DNA of 7,329 nt, from assembly GCA_021807585.1 (NCBI GenBank), contig JAKBCQ010000117.1, positions 1 through 7,329 on the forward strand, written 5' to 3'. The notes below the pieces were generated by a model. The model was not told the DNA's origin and did not search any database. It saw only the letters and a list, made by a program, of their open reading frames with translations. The DNA is from Planctomycetota bacterium (lineage in GTDB: Bacteria > Planctomycetota > Planctomycetia > Isosphaerales > Isosphaeraceae). The position numbers were made by a program, and so were the translations under genes. The first letter of the stretch is position 1. The number at the start of each line of letters is the position of its first letter. Of the stretch, positions 1 to 6,909 are shown one piece after another.

Positions 1-483
1 TCGAATTCGGCGAACGACGATCGTCTGCTTTTCAAAACGGGGGGTGCGCTCGATCTCCAAATCGCCACCGGATCGAAGCGCTCGGGGGGTCAAGAACGCC
101 TAAGGCTTTTGGTTGCGCGAGCACACCGCGAGATCAAGGCGATCGTTTATCGCGACGGCTTCGCGGGCGCCGCCGAAAACGACCGGGTTCGGTTCGATTC
201 TCCGATTGGAACGGTTTTTTTTGATCGAGTTGAGAATGTGACGAAATCACTGACATTTGCTCAATCAAAAGGCGATTATGAGTTATCGATCCCGCTTTCG
301 GTCTTGCGCTTCGACCCTCGACACGGCGTCGAGACGTCGGGCGATCTGGGCGTGTTGCGCGGCGACGGAGCGCAAACGACGAGCCGCGTCTACTGGAACA
401 ACCTCGACACGGGCCTGGTGAGCGACATCCCCTCCGAGGCGAGGCTCCGACCCGATCATTGGGGCGTGTTCGTTATTGAATAA
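1..483 (+). CDS. 3' end of a gene ending in a CBM9/DOMON-like beta-sandwich domain (partial)
   Basis: The reading frame is open from base 1 to a TAA at 481-483, so this is the last 160 residues of a longer protein whose start lies off the left edge; an internal TTG near 109 is not a credible start. Visible landmarks are ALDLQIAT (about 16-23), SPIGTVFFDRVENVT (about 67-81), YELSIPLSVL (about 93-102), GDLGVLRGDG (114-123), VYWNN (130-134) and SDIPSEARL (141-149), ending HWGVFVIE. This pattern resembles the carbohydrate-binding family 9/DOMON-like domain found at the C-terminus of many large secreted planctomycete proteins; that family call is from memory of such sequences. The catalytic or main part of the protein is not visible, so its overall function cannot be named. 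A same-strand secreted PD40 protein follows after 34 bp and may be co-transcribed. The domain type is moderately likely, the protein's role unknown. Confidence 0.75.
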   Translation, partial: SNSANDDRLLFKTGGALDLQIATGSKRSGGQERLRLLVARAHREIKAIVYRDGFAGAAENDRVRFDSPIGTVFFDRVENVTKSLTFAQSKGDYELSIPLSVLRFDPRHGVETSGDLGVLRGDGAQTTSRVYWNNLDTGLVSDIPSEARLRPDHWGVFVIE

Positions 484-505
484 TCAATTGATATTAACAC
501 TATTC

Positions 506-510
506 AAGGA
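506..510 (+). promoter_or_regulatory. Ribosome binding site of the PD40 gene
   Basis: AAGGA lies 7 nt before the ATG at 518, inside an AT-rich stretch (484-517) that contrasts with the GC-rich coding sequence on both sides. It decides the start in favour of 518 over the TTG at 476. The AT-rich spacer could also hold a promoter, but no convincing -35/-10 pair with normal spacing is visible. Confidence 0.75.
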
Positions 511-517
511 TTTATTG

Positions 518-1471
518 ATGAAGATTACGTCGATTCTGCTGTTATGCTTGACGTTTACGATCGAGCGAGCGGACGGCGGCGAGCCCGACGCGGATACGCT
601 CGCCGTCGCGACATTCCGGACGGGGGATACCGAGATTTTCCTGGTCGATCCCGTCTCGGGCGATTCGTTTAACTTGACAAAGAGCCCGCGGTCGAACGAA
701 CGATATCCTTCGTGGTCGCCCGACGGCGGGCGTGTGGCGTTCAATTCGGACCGCGACGGCACGTTTAATCTCTTTGTGATCGACGCCGACGGAAAGAATC
801 TTCGTCAGTTAACTCATGAGAAGGCGCCCGTCGTCGCGGGGATGCAAAGTTGGCCCGTCGACGGTTCGTGGATCTATTTCGGACTTTTCGGCGAGGGTCC
901 GCCGCGGATGTGTCGGATTCGTCCCGACGGTTCCAATTTCAAGGTCGTCGGCGAAGGGATCGACCCCGCGATCTCTCCCGACGGCAAGACGATCGCCTAT
1001 GCGAACGTCGTTCCAGGCGGCCATTGTTTATTCGTTATGGATATCGACGGCAAAAACATACGCCGGCTGACGACGAGGCCCAACGCGTGGGCAGGAGTTC
1101 ATGCGTCGTGGGCGCCCGACGGCGACACGATTGTTTATGCCGATCGAGTCGGCGACGCGCTTGAAATTTTTCGGATCGATCGCGACGGGACGAACGTCAA
1201 GCAACTGACCTCGCTCGGCCGTGCGGCGACGAGTCCCGCGGTTTCTCCCGACGGCGGGCGTATCTCGTTCCGACTCTGCGATGAAATCTACTGGCGCGAC
1301 GCGAAGACGAGCGAACGCGCGTACAAAGAACGCCGCGGCGATAAAAGACCCGTCTGGGTCATGTCGATCGACGGATCGAACCCGCGCTTGATCGAGCCTC
1401 TCCATTATCAAACGACGATCGACGGTTCGCGCGCGCCCTGGAAGCCTCGCAGCCGCATCGCCACAAATTAA
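518..1471 (+). CDS. Secreted TolB-like PD40 beta-propeller protein
   Basis: A 317-residue protein. The ATG at 518 is chosen because AAGGA at 506-510 sits 7 nt upstream and the resulting N-terminus (MKITSILLLCLTFTI) looks like a signal peptide; an in-frame TTG at 476 would overlap the preceding gene and add a poor leader. The C10 context (LLLC) is not a good lipobox, so ordinary Sec export is more likely than lipidation. The rest is a run of PD40/WD40-like blades with the SPDG-type motif and an FxxDxDGxNxxxLT-type strand: about 30-54, 65-99 (SWSPDG), 111-145 (degenerate, SWPVDG), 151-185 (AISPDG), 197-231 (SWAPDG) and 241-293 (AVSPDG, with a charged insertion at about 257-277). Five or six blades fit a closed propeller. 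The N-terminal domain of true TolB is absent and there are no pal, tolA or tolQR neighbours, so this is a TolB-like protein rather than tolB. Such proteins usually bind a protein or polysaccharide; the ligand cannot be read from sequence. Confidence 0.88.
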   Translation: MKITSILLLCLTFTIERADGGEPDADTLAVATFRTGDTEIFLVDPVSGDSFNLTKSPRSNERYPSWSPDGGRVAFNSDRDGTFNLFVIDADGKNLRQLTHEKAPVVAGMQSWPVDGSWIYFGLFGEGPPRMCRIRPDGSNFKVVGEGIDPAISPDGKTIAYANVVPGGHCLFVMDIDGKNIRRLTTRPNAWAGVHASWAPDGDTIVYADRVGDALEIFRIDRDGTNVKQLTSLGRAATSPAVSPDGGRISFRLCDEIYWRDAKTSERAYKERRGDKRPVWVMSIDGSNPRLIEPLHYQTTIDGSRAPWKPRSRIATN

Positions 1472-1541
1472 TATAATAATAATAATGAATTCGAGGACGA
1501 TTGCTCTCCTCGTTCGTCGACCCGGCTTTCGACGATCGTCG
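1469..1541. repeat. TAA microsatellite and small palindromes in the convergent gap
   Basis: The stop codon of the PD40 gene runs into an AT-only stretch with TAA/ATA repeats (about 1469-1487). Next come an inverted repeat cgagga/tcctcg (1492-1497 and 1507-1512, 9-nt loop), a 7-bp stem tcgtcga/tcgacga (1514-1520 and 1529-1535, 8-nt loop) and a perfect 12-bp palindrome cgacgatcgtcg (1530-1541). These hairpins may help end plus-strand transcription, but no clear T-run follows them, so they are not called as a terminator. Confidence 0.4.
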
Positions 1542-1621
1542 GTTTGAAATCCGCGCGGATCGATTCGATTCGATCATCCATCAAGATTATGTACAATCAA
1601 AGATAAATGATCGATCGGCGC

Positions 1622-1665
1622 AAAAAACCCGCCTGGGCGAATCGGTCGTTCGCCCCGGCGGGTTT
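1622..1665 (-). terminator. Intrinsic terminator of the rplA-rplJ-rplL-rpoB unit
   Basis: The arms are 1625-1641 (aaacccgcctgggcgaa) and 1649-1665 (ttcgccccggcgggttt). They form a 17-bp stem with one mismatch (T1634 against C1656) and a 7-nt loop (1642-1648). Read on the minus strand, the GC-rich stem is followed by six T's (the complement of 1622-1627), the classic intrinsic terminator layout. It starts about 40 nt after the rpoB stop codon. On the plus strand only TTT then GG follows the stem, so it should act mainly on transcripts coming from rpoB. Confidence 0.92.
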
Positions 1666-1704
1666 GGATCAAAGATTTTCGATACGCCGAGGATAGGCGT
1701 TCGT

Positions 1705-4700
1705 TCAGATCCGCTTTTTCTCGAGCTGCATGTTGAGGCCGAGGCCGCGGATCTCGTTCGTGAGGACGTCGAAGCTCGCGGGGGTTCCGGCCTCGAGGGT
1801 GTTTTCCCCCTTAACCATGCTCTCGTAAATCTTGGTTCGTCCCTCGACGTCGTCGCTCTTGACGGTGAGCAGCTCTTGCAAGATGTACGCGGCGCCGTAC
1901 GCCTCGAGCGCCCACACCTCCATCTCGCCGAACCGCTGACCGCCGAACCGAGCCTTGCCGCCCAACGGTTGCTGCGTAATCAACGAATAAGGACCCGTCG
2001 CTCGCGCGTGGATCTTATCGTCGACAAGGTGGTGAAGCTTGAGCATATAAATATAGCCGACGGTCACTTTTTGATCGAAGCGATCGCCGCTACGGCCGTC
2101 GTAGAGCTGGGCTTTGCCGTTTTCGGGAAGACCCGCGTCTTTGAGGCACTGGTGGATGGTATCTTCGGCGGCGCCGTCGAAGACGGGGCAGATCGCGCGG
2201 AAGCCGAGTTTGGCGGCGGCCCAGCCGAGGTGGGTTTCGAGAATCTGGCCGACGTTCATCCGGCTCGGCACGCCGAGGGGATTGAGGAGGATTTCGAGCG
2301 ACGTGCCGTCTTCGAGGAACGGCATGTCCTCCTCGGGAAGAATCTTGGCGATGACCCCCTTGTTGCCGTGCCTGCCGGCCATTTTGTCGCCGACCGAGAT
2401 GATCCGCTTGGTCGCGACGTAAACCTTCACCATCTGGAGCACGCCCGAGGGGAGTTCGTCGCCGCGTTTGAGGGTGTTGAGTTTGCGATCGCGCTCGTCG
2501 CGGAGCGCGTCGAGCCTGGTTCCATGGCGCCTGACGATCAACCGCGCCTCCTCGGCGACCGAGGGGGTGCGAATATCGAGCGTCTGGAGCTTGAATCGAT
2601 CGCTCTCGTCGGCGAGCGATTTGGCCTCCTTGTCGCGACCGAACGGTTTCCCCGTCGTGGGATCGTTGATCGGCCCCCCCACGACCTGTTCGAGAGCCTT
2701 AATCATCGCTTTATATTCTTCAGCGATTTTCATGTTCTCGGCTTGTTCGGTGTCCTTGATCTCCTTGTCGAACGCCTTGCGTTCCTCCTCGGAGAGGCTC
2801 ATCCGCCGGCTGAACCGGTGGGTGTTGGTGACGATCCCCTCGACTCCCGACGGAACCTCGAGCGAATCGTTCTTCACGTCTTCGCCGGCTCGGCCGAAGA
2901 TCGCGTGGAGCAGTTTTTCCTCGGGGGTCAGCTCGCTCTTCGATTTGGGCGCCACCTTGCCGACCAGAATGTCGCCGGGCTTCACGTAGGTGCCGATCCG
3001 GACGACGCCGTTCTCGTCGAGATTCCGCAGCGCCTTCTCCGAAACGTTGGGGATGTCTCGCGTGAACTCCTCGCGCCCCAGTTTGGTCTCGCGAATCTCG
3101 ATCTCGAACTCTTCAATATGCAACGATGTGTAAACATCTTGCTTCATCAACTTTTCACTGATGATGATCGCGTCTTCGAAGTTATAGCCGTCCCACGCCA
3201 TGAAGCCGACGAGGACGTTGCGGCCGAGCGAGAGGACTCCGTGGTAGGTCGACGCGCCGTCGGCGAGGATCTCGCCCTGTTTCACCTGTTGTCCAAGGGT
3301 GACGACGGGCTTTTGATTGAGACACGTCCGTTCGTTGAGGCCGACATACTTGCGCAGCTTGTACACGACTCCGTCGATCTCGATCCGCGACGAATCGACA
3401 TACGTGACGGTCCCGTCGGTTCGCGCCTTGACGATCATCCCCGAGTTCATCGCGACGGCGCTTTCGAGCCCGGTCGCGACGATCGGCGGCTCGGCGACCA
3501 GAAGCGGCACCGCCTGCCGTTGCATGTTCGATCCCATCAACGCCCGGTTGGCGTCGTCGTGCTCGAGAAACGGAATCAAACCCGCCGAAACGCCCACCAT
3601 CTGTTTGGGCGAAATATCCATATATTGGACTTTATCGATCGGAATCATCTCGAAGTCGGTTTGATACCGCGCGATGATCGAGCTTCCCTTGAGCTTGCCG
3701 TGTTCGTCGACGGGGGAATCGGCGGGGGCGAGATACGCCTCGCTTTCCTCGTCGGCGCGCATCCAAACGACGTCGTTCGTCAGCTTCCCGTGATCGATCT
3801 TGCGATAAGGCGTGATCAAGAAACCATATTCGTCGACGCCGCCGTAAATCCCGAGCGAGCTGATCAAGCCGATGTTCGTACCTTCGGGGGTTTCGATCGG
3901 GCAGATCCGACCGTAGTGCGAGATGTGGACGTCGCGCACCTCGAAGCCGGCTCGTTTGCGGTTGAGGCCTCCCGGGCCAAGCGCCGAGAGACGCCGCTCG
4001 TGAGTCAACTGCGCCAGCGGATTCGTTTGATCGACGACCTGCGACAATTCGCCCCGGCCGAAGAAATACTCGATCGCGGCGCCGATGCTCTTGGGATTGA
4101 TCAGCGATCGGGGGGTCATGTCGTCGGCCTCTTTGAGGCTCATCCGCTCCTGAACCGTCCGCCGCAACTTAAGAAATCCCTTGCGCAGCTCGTCGGCGGC
4201 GAGCTCGTCGATCGTCCGCAGCCGACGATTCCCGAGGTGATCGATGTCGTCGACGTGGCCCACGTTTTTTCGAAGATTGAGAATATATCGAATCGCATTG
4301 ACGTAATCGATCGGATCGAGCGTCATCCGATCCTCGGGGACGGTCTGATCGAACTTGCGATTGATCCGGAATCGACCGACGCGACCGAGCCGATACCGAT
4401 TCGTGTCGAAGAACTTCTCGTTGAACAGCTCGCGCGCCTTCTCGAGCTGCGCCGGATTCCCCGGCCGCAGTCGTTGATAAATACGCAAGAGCGCGCTCTC
4501 ATGATCATCTGTTGGATCTTCTTGGAGCGACTGGAGGATGAGGGGGTCGCGATTTTGGCCGAGGACTTTGACGACGCCGATTTTGGCGTCGGCGAGGATT
4601 TCGGCGAGGGTGGCGGAGATCGTCACGCCCGATTCGGCGAGGACTTCGCCGGTCATGGGGTCGATGATGTCGCCGCACGCGGTTCGCCCTTCGAGTTCGG

Positions 4701-5409
4701 ACGCGGCGCGGGGCGACGCGGTGTCGATCTCCATGACCTCGTGGAAGGCTTCGAGGATCGCCTCGTCCGACGAGAACGCGGGGCTCATGGCGCGGAGAAG
4801 CGTCATCGACGAGAATTTGCCCGATTGATCGATGCGGACGCCGAGGGTGTCTTTTTTGGTGACCTGGAGTTCGATCCAGCTCCCCCGTTCGGGGATGATG
4901 CGGCACGCGTGGAGCTTGCGATCGCCCGCCTCGACTTCGACGACGAAATCGACTCCGGGACTGCGGTGCAACTGACTGACGACGACGCGCTCGGCGCCGT
5001 TGATGATGAACTCGCCCCCGCCGATCATGATCGGCATGTCGCCGAGATAGACCGACTCCTCGATCGCGGCCTCGCCTTTATTGAGCCGAAGCCAAACGTG
5101 GAGCGGCCGACCGTAGGTCAGTCGAAGCTGACGACATTCGTCGGGTTCGTACCGCGGCTTGCCGAGGTCGTACTTGATATATTCAAGCTTAAGCGTTTTA
5201 TCATAACTTTCGATCGGGAAGATCTCGCGGAAGACTCCCTCGAGCCCGGTGTCGCCGCGTTGCTCGGCGGCGACGTCGAGTTGCAAGAATCGATCATAAC
5301 TACGAGTTTGGATCTCGGTGAGATCGGGGATCGGAAAGTCGTCGCGAATCCCGCCGAAATTGCGCTTGATGTCGGGAATAATACGCCGCACGGTACCGGC
5401 GGTGGCCAT
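1705..5409 (-). CDS. rpoB: DNA-directed RNA polymerase subunit beta (RpoB), complete
   Basis: RpoB of 1234 residues, the beta subunit that with beta-prime forms the catalytic centre of RNA polymerase. The ATG at 5409 is preceded on the minus strand by AGGAG (5419-5423) with 9-nt spacing; the stop is TGA at 1705-1707. Landmarks include [11 protein letters not shown] near 24-34, the rifampicin cluster at 451-477, [11 protein letters not shown] (506-516), NFEDA (743-747, equivalent to E. coli E813/D814), [13 protein letters not shown] (1007-1019, with K1009 and K1017 matching E. coli K1065 and K1073), LVDDKIHAR (1128-1136, H1134 matching E. coli H1237) and the C-terminal [19 protein letters not shown] (1156-1174). 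It is about 108 residues shorter than E. coli RpoB. Most of the deficit is at 211-345, where only one small lineage module (about 245-295) appears in place of the larger E. coli insertion. An insertion like E. coli's second lineage domain is present at about 861-985, charged and helical. No active-site residue is missing. The rpoC gene does not follow; a terminator does. Confidence 0.99.
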   Translation of the reverse strand: MATAGTVRRIIPDIKRNFGGIRDDFPIPDLTEIQTRSYDRFLQLDVAAEQRGDTGLEGVFREIFPIESYDKTLKLEYIKYDLGKPRYEPDECRQLRLTYGRPLHVWLRLNKGEAAIEESVYLGDMPIMIGGGEFIINGAERVVVSQLHRSPGVDFVVEVEAGDRKLHACRIIPERGSWIELQVTKKDTLGVRIDQSGKFSSMTLLRAMSPAFSSDEAILEAFHEVMEIDTASPRAASELEGRTACGDIIDPMTGEVLAESGVTISATLAEILADAKIGVVKVLGQNRDPLILQSLQEDPTDDHESALLRIYQRLRPGNPAQLEKARELFNEKFFDTNRYRLGRVGRFRINRKFDQTVPEDRMTLDPIDYVNAIRYILNLRKNVGHVDDIDHLGNRRLRTIDELAADELRKGFLKLRRTVQERMSLKEADDMTPRSLINPKSIGAAIEYFFGRGELSQVVDQTNPLAQLTHERRLSALGPGGLNRKRAGFEVRDVHISHYGRICPIETPEGTNIGLISSLGIYGGVDEYGFLITPYRKIDHGKLTNDVVWMRADEESEAYLAPADSPVDEHGKLKGSSIIARYQTDFEMIPIDKVQYMDISPKQMVGVSAGLIPFLEHDDANRALMGSNMQRQAVPLLVAEPPIVATGLESAVAMNSGMIVKARTDGTVTYVDSSRIEIDGVVYKLRKYVGLNERTCLNQKPVVTLGQQVKQGEILADGASTYHGVLSLGRNVLVGFMAWDGYNFEDAIIISEKLMKQDVYTSLHIEEFEIEIRETKLGREEFTRDIPNVSEKALRNLDENGVVRIGTYVKPGDILVGKVAPKSKSELTPEEKLLHAIFGRAGEDVKNDSLEVPSGVEGIVTNTHRFSRRMSLSEEERKAFDKEIKDTEQAENMKIAEEYKAMIKALEQVVGGPINDPTTGKPFGRDKEAKSLADESDRFKLQTLDIRTPSVAEEARLIVRRHGTRLDALRDERDRKLNTLKRGDELPSGVLQMVKVYVATKRIISVGDKMAGRHGNKGVIAKILPEEDMPFLEDGTSLEILLNPLGVPSRMNVGQILETHLGWAAAKLGFRAICPVFDGAAEDTIHQCLKDAGLPENGKAQLYDGRSGDRFDQKVTVGYIYMLKLHHLVDDKIHARATGPYSLITQQPLGGKARFGGQRFGEMEVWALEAYGAAYILQELLTVKSDDVEGRTKIYESMVKGENTLEAGTPASFDVLTNEIRGLGLNMQLEKKRI

Positions 5410-5631
5410 GACGTTACGCTCCTAGCTGGGGTGTGGGCGGGTTCGCGGGGGAGGGGGGCGTCCCCGCTCCGCGAAGCCCGATCCGCTGTGCGTCGGTCGT
5501 AAGCCGACGCGGGGTCGGTTGCTGAACGATCGACGCCGACGATAATTCCGCTGACGGGGTCCCTTTCGCGACGCGCCCAAGGACGCGCCGCGACGGGTTC
5601 GGTCGATCGCGGTCGGTTCGACCGCGGCGGG
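5410..5631 (-). promoter_or_regulatory. Structured rplL-rpoB spacer with three GC-rich hairpins
   Basis: A 222-bp non-coding spacer. In transcription order it holds: a perfect 8-bp stem with a 3-nt loop (5608-5615 with 5619-5626), starting 5 nt after the rplL stop; a 10-bp stem with one A/C mismatch and an 8-nt loop (5566-5575 with 5584-5593); and a perfect 7-bp stem with a 7-nt loop (5490-5496 with 5504-5510). None is followed by a T-run on the minus strand, so none is a standard intrinsic terminator. In E. coli the equivalent spacer holds a partial attenuator and an RNase III processing site that adjust rpoB output relative to the ribosomal proteins; a similar role here is inference from position and structure. 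The part nearest rpoB (about 5430-5465) is very G-rich on the plus strand, so the transcript there is C-rich. Confidence 0.5.
5419..5423 (-). promoter_or_regulatory. Ribosome binding site of rpoB
   Basis: On the minus strand AGGAG precedes the rpoB ATG with 9 nt between. It is the strongest Shine-Dalgarno sequence in the cluster and fixes the rpoB start at 5409. Confidence 0.85.
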
Positions 5632-6036
5632 TCATTTGATCGAGACCGTGGCGCCCGACTCCTCGAGCTCTTTCTTGAGCTTCTCGGCGTCGTCCTTGGA
5701 GATCCCCGTCTTGACGGGCTTGGGAGCGGCCTCGACGAGATCCTTGGCCTCTTTGAGGCCGAGCGCCGTCGCGGCGCGGACGACCTTGATGACGTTGAGC
5801 TTGTTGGCGCCGAACGATTCGAGGACGACGTCGAACTCGGTCTTGGCGGCGACGGGCTCGGCGGCGACGGCGGCGCCCGCGGGCGCGGCGACGACCGCGG
5901 CCGCCGCGGCTTTGATGCCGTGCACGGTCTCGAGATAATCCCCCAGCGCCTTCGCTTCGAGCACCGTCAATTTGACGATCGACTCGCCCAGGGTCTTGAT
6001 ATGATCGGCAAAAACAGTCATTTCCGCTGTGGACAT
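5632..6036 (-). CDS. rplL: Large ribosomal subunit protein bL12 (L7/L12)
   Basis: A 134-residue L7/L12, the multicopy stalk protein that recruits and stimulates translational GTPases. The N-terminal dimerisation helices are at about 1-40. An Ala/Val/Pro-rich hinge covers about 42-66, and the conserved C-terminal domain follows (about 67-134) with [11 protein letters not shown] (78-88), [10 protein letters not shown] (93-102) and the ending [14 protein letters not shown]. It is about 13 residues longer than the E. coli protein (121), partly because the hinge is long. The ATG at 6036 is preceded by AAAGGA (6047-6052) with 10-nt spacing; the internal Met6 lacks as good a site. Stop TGA at 5632-5634. 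It lies between rplJ and rpoB as usual, but is set apart by 222 bp on each side, which would allow its own promoter or processing to raise its level over L10, which is needed because several copies sit on each ribosome. Confidence 0.98.
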   Translation of the reverse strand: MSTAEMTVFADHIKTLGESIVKLTVLEAKALGDYLETVHGIKAAAAAVVAAPAGAAVAAEPVAAKTEFDVVLESFGANKLNVIKVVRAATALGLKEAKDLVEAAPKPVKTGISKDDAEKLKKELEESGATVSIK

Positions 6037-6258
6037 TGGAATCGGATCCTTTCGCTTATCCTTGGAACGCTCAAGAGTATCGACTTGTACAAACGCCGAT
6101 CACTCGAAATCAAAAATATCAACGAGGGAACAAAAATCAGTGCGCCGCGGTCGATCGGCTCGCGTCGTCCGGCGGGGGGTACGTCGCGCCGCGGTCTCTC
6201 TCAAGCGATACCCGCGAATCGACCCCGCGCGGGGCGGTCGCGGTCGCTCGGCAATCGG
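6037..6258 (-). promoter_or_regulatory. rplJ-rplL spacer: GC-rich hairpin half and AT-rich half with a possible rplL promoter
   Basis: A 222-bp non-coding spacer of two unlike halves. The half next to rplJ (about 6141-6258) is very GC-rich, with an 11-bp direct repeat gcgccgcggtc at 6142-6152 and 6186-6196 and a hairpin around the palindrome ccccgcgcgggg (6223-6234), extended by cgacc/ggtcg with a one-base bulge. The half next to rplL (about 6085-6136) is clearly AT-rich. On the minus strand it holds a weak candidate promoter: TTGATT (6108-6113), an 18-nt spacer and TACAAG (6084-6089), each matching four of six consensus bases. An AAAGGA ribosome site precedes rplL. In E. coli this gap is much shorter, so the spacing suggests independent control of rplL. 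The promoter is a weak call; the composition change is directly visible. Confidence 0.35.
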
Positions 6259-6831
6259 TCACGCGGGGGGATTCGGGGCTCCTTCCTCGGGCGTCGCCTC
6301 GGCGGCCGCGGTTTCCCCTTCGGCGCCTTCGGCGAGCGTTTGAATTTGGCCCAAAAGTCCGCTCGCGGGGGCGTTCGCCAACGCGACGACCCGCTGCACA
6401 GGGGACATCGCCAACTGCACGACGCGGGCGATCAACGCCTCGCGGCTCGGCAACTTGGTGATCGCCTCGACCTGATCGGGTCCGATCACCACGCCGTCGA
6501 CCGCTCCCCCTTTGATCTCGGGCTTCTTCAGCTTCTTGACGAGCGTCGAAATCTCTTTGGCGAGCTCGGCGACTCCCGCGCCTCCCCACGCCGCGACCGA
6601 CGGTCCCGTCAAATAAGGCGCGAGCCCCCCCAGCCCCATCCCCTCGAATACCTGCCGCGAGAGGGAGTTCTTGAGAACCCGAACCTTGATCGATTTCTTT
6701 CGCAAATCGCGCCGCATCTGCGTTTCCGCGACCGCGTCCAAACCCTTGAAATCGAGGATCAAAAGCGACCGCGCGTCGGCGAGATCGTCTTTGAGCTGCT
6801 CGACCATTAATTCTTTGACATATTTACTCAT
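6259..6831 (-). CDS. rplJ: Large ribosomal subunit protein uL10
   Basis: A 190-residue L10, which anchors the L7/L12 dimers to 23S rRNA at the GTPase centre. The N-terminal rRNA/L11-binding domain covers about 1-130, with LILDFKGLDA (24-33), VRVLKNSLSRQ (50-60), YLTGPSVAAW (73-82) and KGGAVDGVVI (108-117). After LPSREALIARVVQL (127-140) comes the L12-binding helix, about 143-169 (SPVQRVVALANAPASGLL then GQIQTLAEG). The last 20 or so residues are a low-complexity Glu/Ala/Pro tail absent from E. coli L10 (165 residues). The ATG at 6831 gives the usual MSKYVKELM start; its ribosome site is weak (GGAA at 6841-6844, 9-nt spacing). Stop TGA at 6259-6261. It follows rplA after 78 bp. Autoregulation by the L10-L12 complex on the rplJ leader is known in other bacteria; no such leader fold can be assigned here. 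Confidence 0.97.
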   Translation of the reverse strand: MSKYVKELMVEQLKDDLADARSLLILDFKGLDAVAETQMRRDLRKKSIKVRVLKNSLSRQVFEGMGLGGLAPYLTGPSVAAWGGAGVAELAKEISTLVKKLKKPEIKGGAVDGVVIGPDQVEAITKLPSREALIARVVQLAMSPVQRVVALANAPASGLLGQIQTLAEGAEGETAAAEATPEEGAPNPPA

Positions 6832-6909
6832 TTGTTACCGTTCCAATCCGACCCGGCTCGCTCGATCGCGGCGGCGCGGGTCGTCCGTCTCTTGGGGTTC
6901 GATCGGGGG
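6832..6909 (-). other. rplA-rplJ spacer
   Basis: A 78-bp non-coding gap between the L1 stop and the L10 start. It holds only the weak GGAA ribosome site of rplJ; I see no promoter pair or stable long hairpin. A full L10-L12 target leader like that of E. coli would not fit easily unless it reaches into the rplA coding region. Confidence 0.5.

Noticed and set aside
476..517. Upstream TTG start extending the PD40 protein by 14 residues
   Set aside because: It overlaps the end of the preceding gene and would spoil the signal peptide. The ATG at 518 has AAGGA at ideal spacing.
2114..2989. Plus-strand open frames of 102 and 173 codons inside rpoB
   Set aside because: They lie wholly opposite conserved rpoB sequence, are Ser/Arg-rich in a way typical of antisense shadows, and have no family features.
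1501..5502. 1333-codon plus-strand open frame covering all of rpoB
   Set aside because: It is in codon register with rpoB, starts at a TTG without a ribosome site, runs through the rpoB terminator, and has no recognisable domain. It results from rpoB codon bias.
5490..5626. Hairpins after rplL as an intrinsic terminator
   Set aside because: None has a T-run on either strand in the right position. Attenuation or processing remains possible, but a terminator call is not supported.
6029..6810. Overlapping Arg-rich open frames on both strands across the rplJ-rplL spacer and rplJ
   Set aside because: Their low-complexity Arg/Gly/Ser content is what GC-rich sequence gives in wrong frames; they overlap clear rplJ and rplL coding sequence.
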